Assembly: GCF_004005865.1 (NCBI RefSeq)
Contig: NZ_SACN01000001.1
Location: 806,001 to 870,000, forward strand
Length of the DNA: 64,000 nt
Origin: Sphingomonas crocodyli
GTDB lineage: Bacteria; Pseudomonadota; Alphaproteobacteria; Sphingomonadales; Sphingomonadaceae
Direction: 5' to 3'
Part shown: piece after piece, positions 63,561-64,000 of the stretch
Numbering within the stretch: position 1 is the stretch's first letter
Layout: the number at the start of each line of letters is the position of its first letter
Made by a program: the position numbers and the translations under genes
Notes under the pieces: generated by a model
The model's database searches: none
What the model saw: only the letters and a program-made list of their open reading frames with translations
Told to the model about the DNA's origin: nothing

Positions 63561-64000
63561 ATGAAGACGCGCATATTGTTTCTCTTCAACCATGACGCAG
63601 CGCATCAAGCAGCGCATATTGCGGGGATCGCTGGACAGTTGGTGCTACAGGCGCCGCACATCCAAGTCGTCATCGCAACGGGTGTCGAGGCTATTCGAAA
63701 CGCTGTCGCGGCAATGGTTCCGCCCGAAGCGCATCAGGCGATCGAATGGCGTTCGCTTGAGATCCCGAACAATGTGAAGCGCAGGCTCACATCCATCAAC
63801 AAAGTGGCGCCTGTGCTTCGGCTCGCCCGATTGCGGTACAATCTCGACCTCTTCGCGGGCGTGGACGTCGTTGTCTCGACCGAGCGGACATGTCTGCGGG
63901 TGCGCCGGCAACTTCGCGATGCAGCGCCACGTTTCGTTTATGTCCCGCATGGTTCGGGGGACCGAAATGTCGCCTATCATCCCCATCTTGCTGAGTTCGA
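63561..64000 (+). CDS. Partial gene for a surface-glycan glycosyltransferase-like protein (runs off right edge)
   Basis: An open frame with no stop inside the window: ATG at 63561 and 146 codons to the edge. It begins KTRILFLFNHDAAHQAAHIA, continues with VQVVIATG-like strand IQVVIATGVEAI and VVSTERTCLRVRR, and reaches RFVYVPHGSGDRNVAYHP, which resembles the HG-rich donor-binding lead-in of CDP-glycerol transferase and GT-B type enzymes. It follows the flippase gene by 125 nt. Exact activity cannot be assigned from a partial sequence. Confidence 0.6.
   Translation, partial: MKTRILFLFNHDAAHQAAHIAGIAGQLVLQAPHIQVVIATGVEAIRNAVAAMVPPEAHQAIEWRSLEIPNNVKRRLTSINKVAPVLRLARLRYNLDLFAGVDVVVSTERTCLRVRRQLRDAAPRFVYVPHGSGDRNVAYHPHLAEF

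Noticed and set aside
1..64000. CRISPR array, rRNA operon, prophage or complete insertion sequence
   Set aside because: No regularly spaced repeats, rRNA sequence, phage structural genes or transposase genes were seen.

Overview
The window is a GC-rich chromosomal segment of an alphaproteobacterium, most likely a member of the Sphingomonadaceae (Sphingomonas or a close relative). The pointers are a TonB-dependent receptor paired with an MFS transporter in a catabolic cluster, a RegB/RegA (PrrB/PrrA) pair behind a cyoABCD quinol oxidase operon, a ~1550-residue NAD-glutamate dehydrogenase, many intergenic palindromes built on GTCAYCCCGG or CCTCCCCCGG cores, and uniform GC-rich codon use. No taxonomic marker such as 16S rRNA is present, so the genus is inferred.

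Layout. 1-3.8 kb: the end of a PAS-PAS hybrid histidine kinase and small stress-type genes. 3.8-17 kb: an apparent catabolic island with an MFS transporter, TonB receptor, flavin monooxygenase of the NtaA/SnaA/DszA type, AraC regulator, class II aldolase, glutathione S-transferase, a fused PNPOx-ferredoxin reductase-ferredoxin protein, a DUF1348-like protein broken by one extra C in a C7 run, a LysR regulator and a second MFS transporter. 17-23.7 kb: cyoABCD, SURF1, regB and regA, tightly packed. 23.7-31.5 kb: LysR, TauE/SafE exporter, methyltransferase, peroxiredoxin and TauD dioxygenase, then a TetR-SDR-hydrolase-prolyl hydroxylase operon. Two self-complementary ~150-bp repeats bracket a 0.5-kb gene-free stretch there.

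31.8-39.4 kb is the most unusual part: four consecutive exported proteins. Two are paralogues sharing an N-terminal motif, an Asp-rich loop and a C-terminal DUF11-like domain. One is a small DUF11 protein. The last is a 1686-residue protein with DUF11 and Cna-B-like modules followed by a probable outer-membrane beta-barrel. Two of the four appear to start at TTG, and the big gene ends in a G10 tract. A LolA-like gene follows. I read this as a surface-protein assembly with no function known to me.

39.6-59.8 kb is mostly ordinary housekeeping and accessory genes: GFA enzyme, hydrolase, amino acid permease, stand-alone BLUF photoreceptor, SpoU methyltransferase, SDR, M2 peptidyl-dipeptidase, diguanylate cyclase, AMP nucleosidase, glycosyltransferase, YqgE/AlgH, YdeI-like protein, NAD-glutamate dehydrogenase and a PAS_5-like protein. 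At 59.9 kb lies tRNA-Thr(CGU). To its right the sequence changes character: a possibly 5'-damaged PD-(D/E)xK nuclease, an orphan gene, a Wzx-type flippase, and a surface-glycan transferase-like gene that runs off the right edge. That stretch looks like accessory DNA next to a tRNA, leading into a surface polysaccharide locus.
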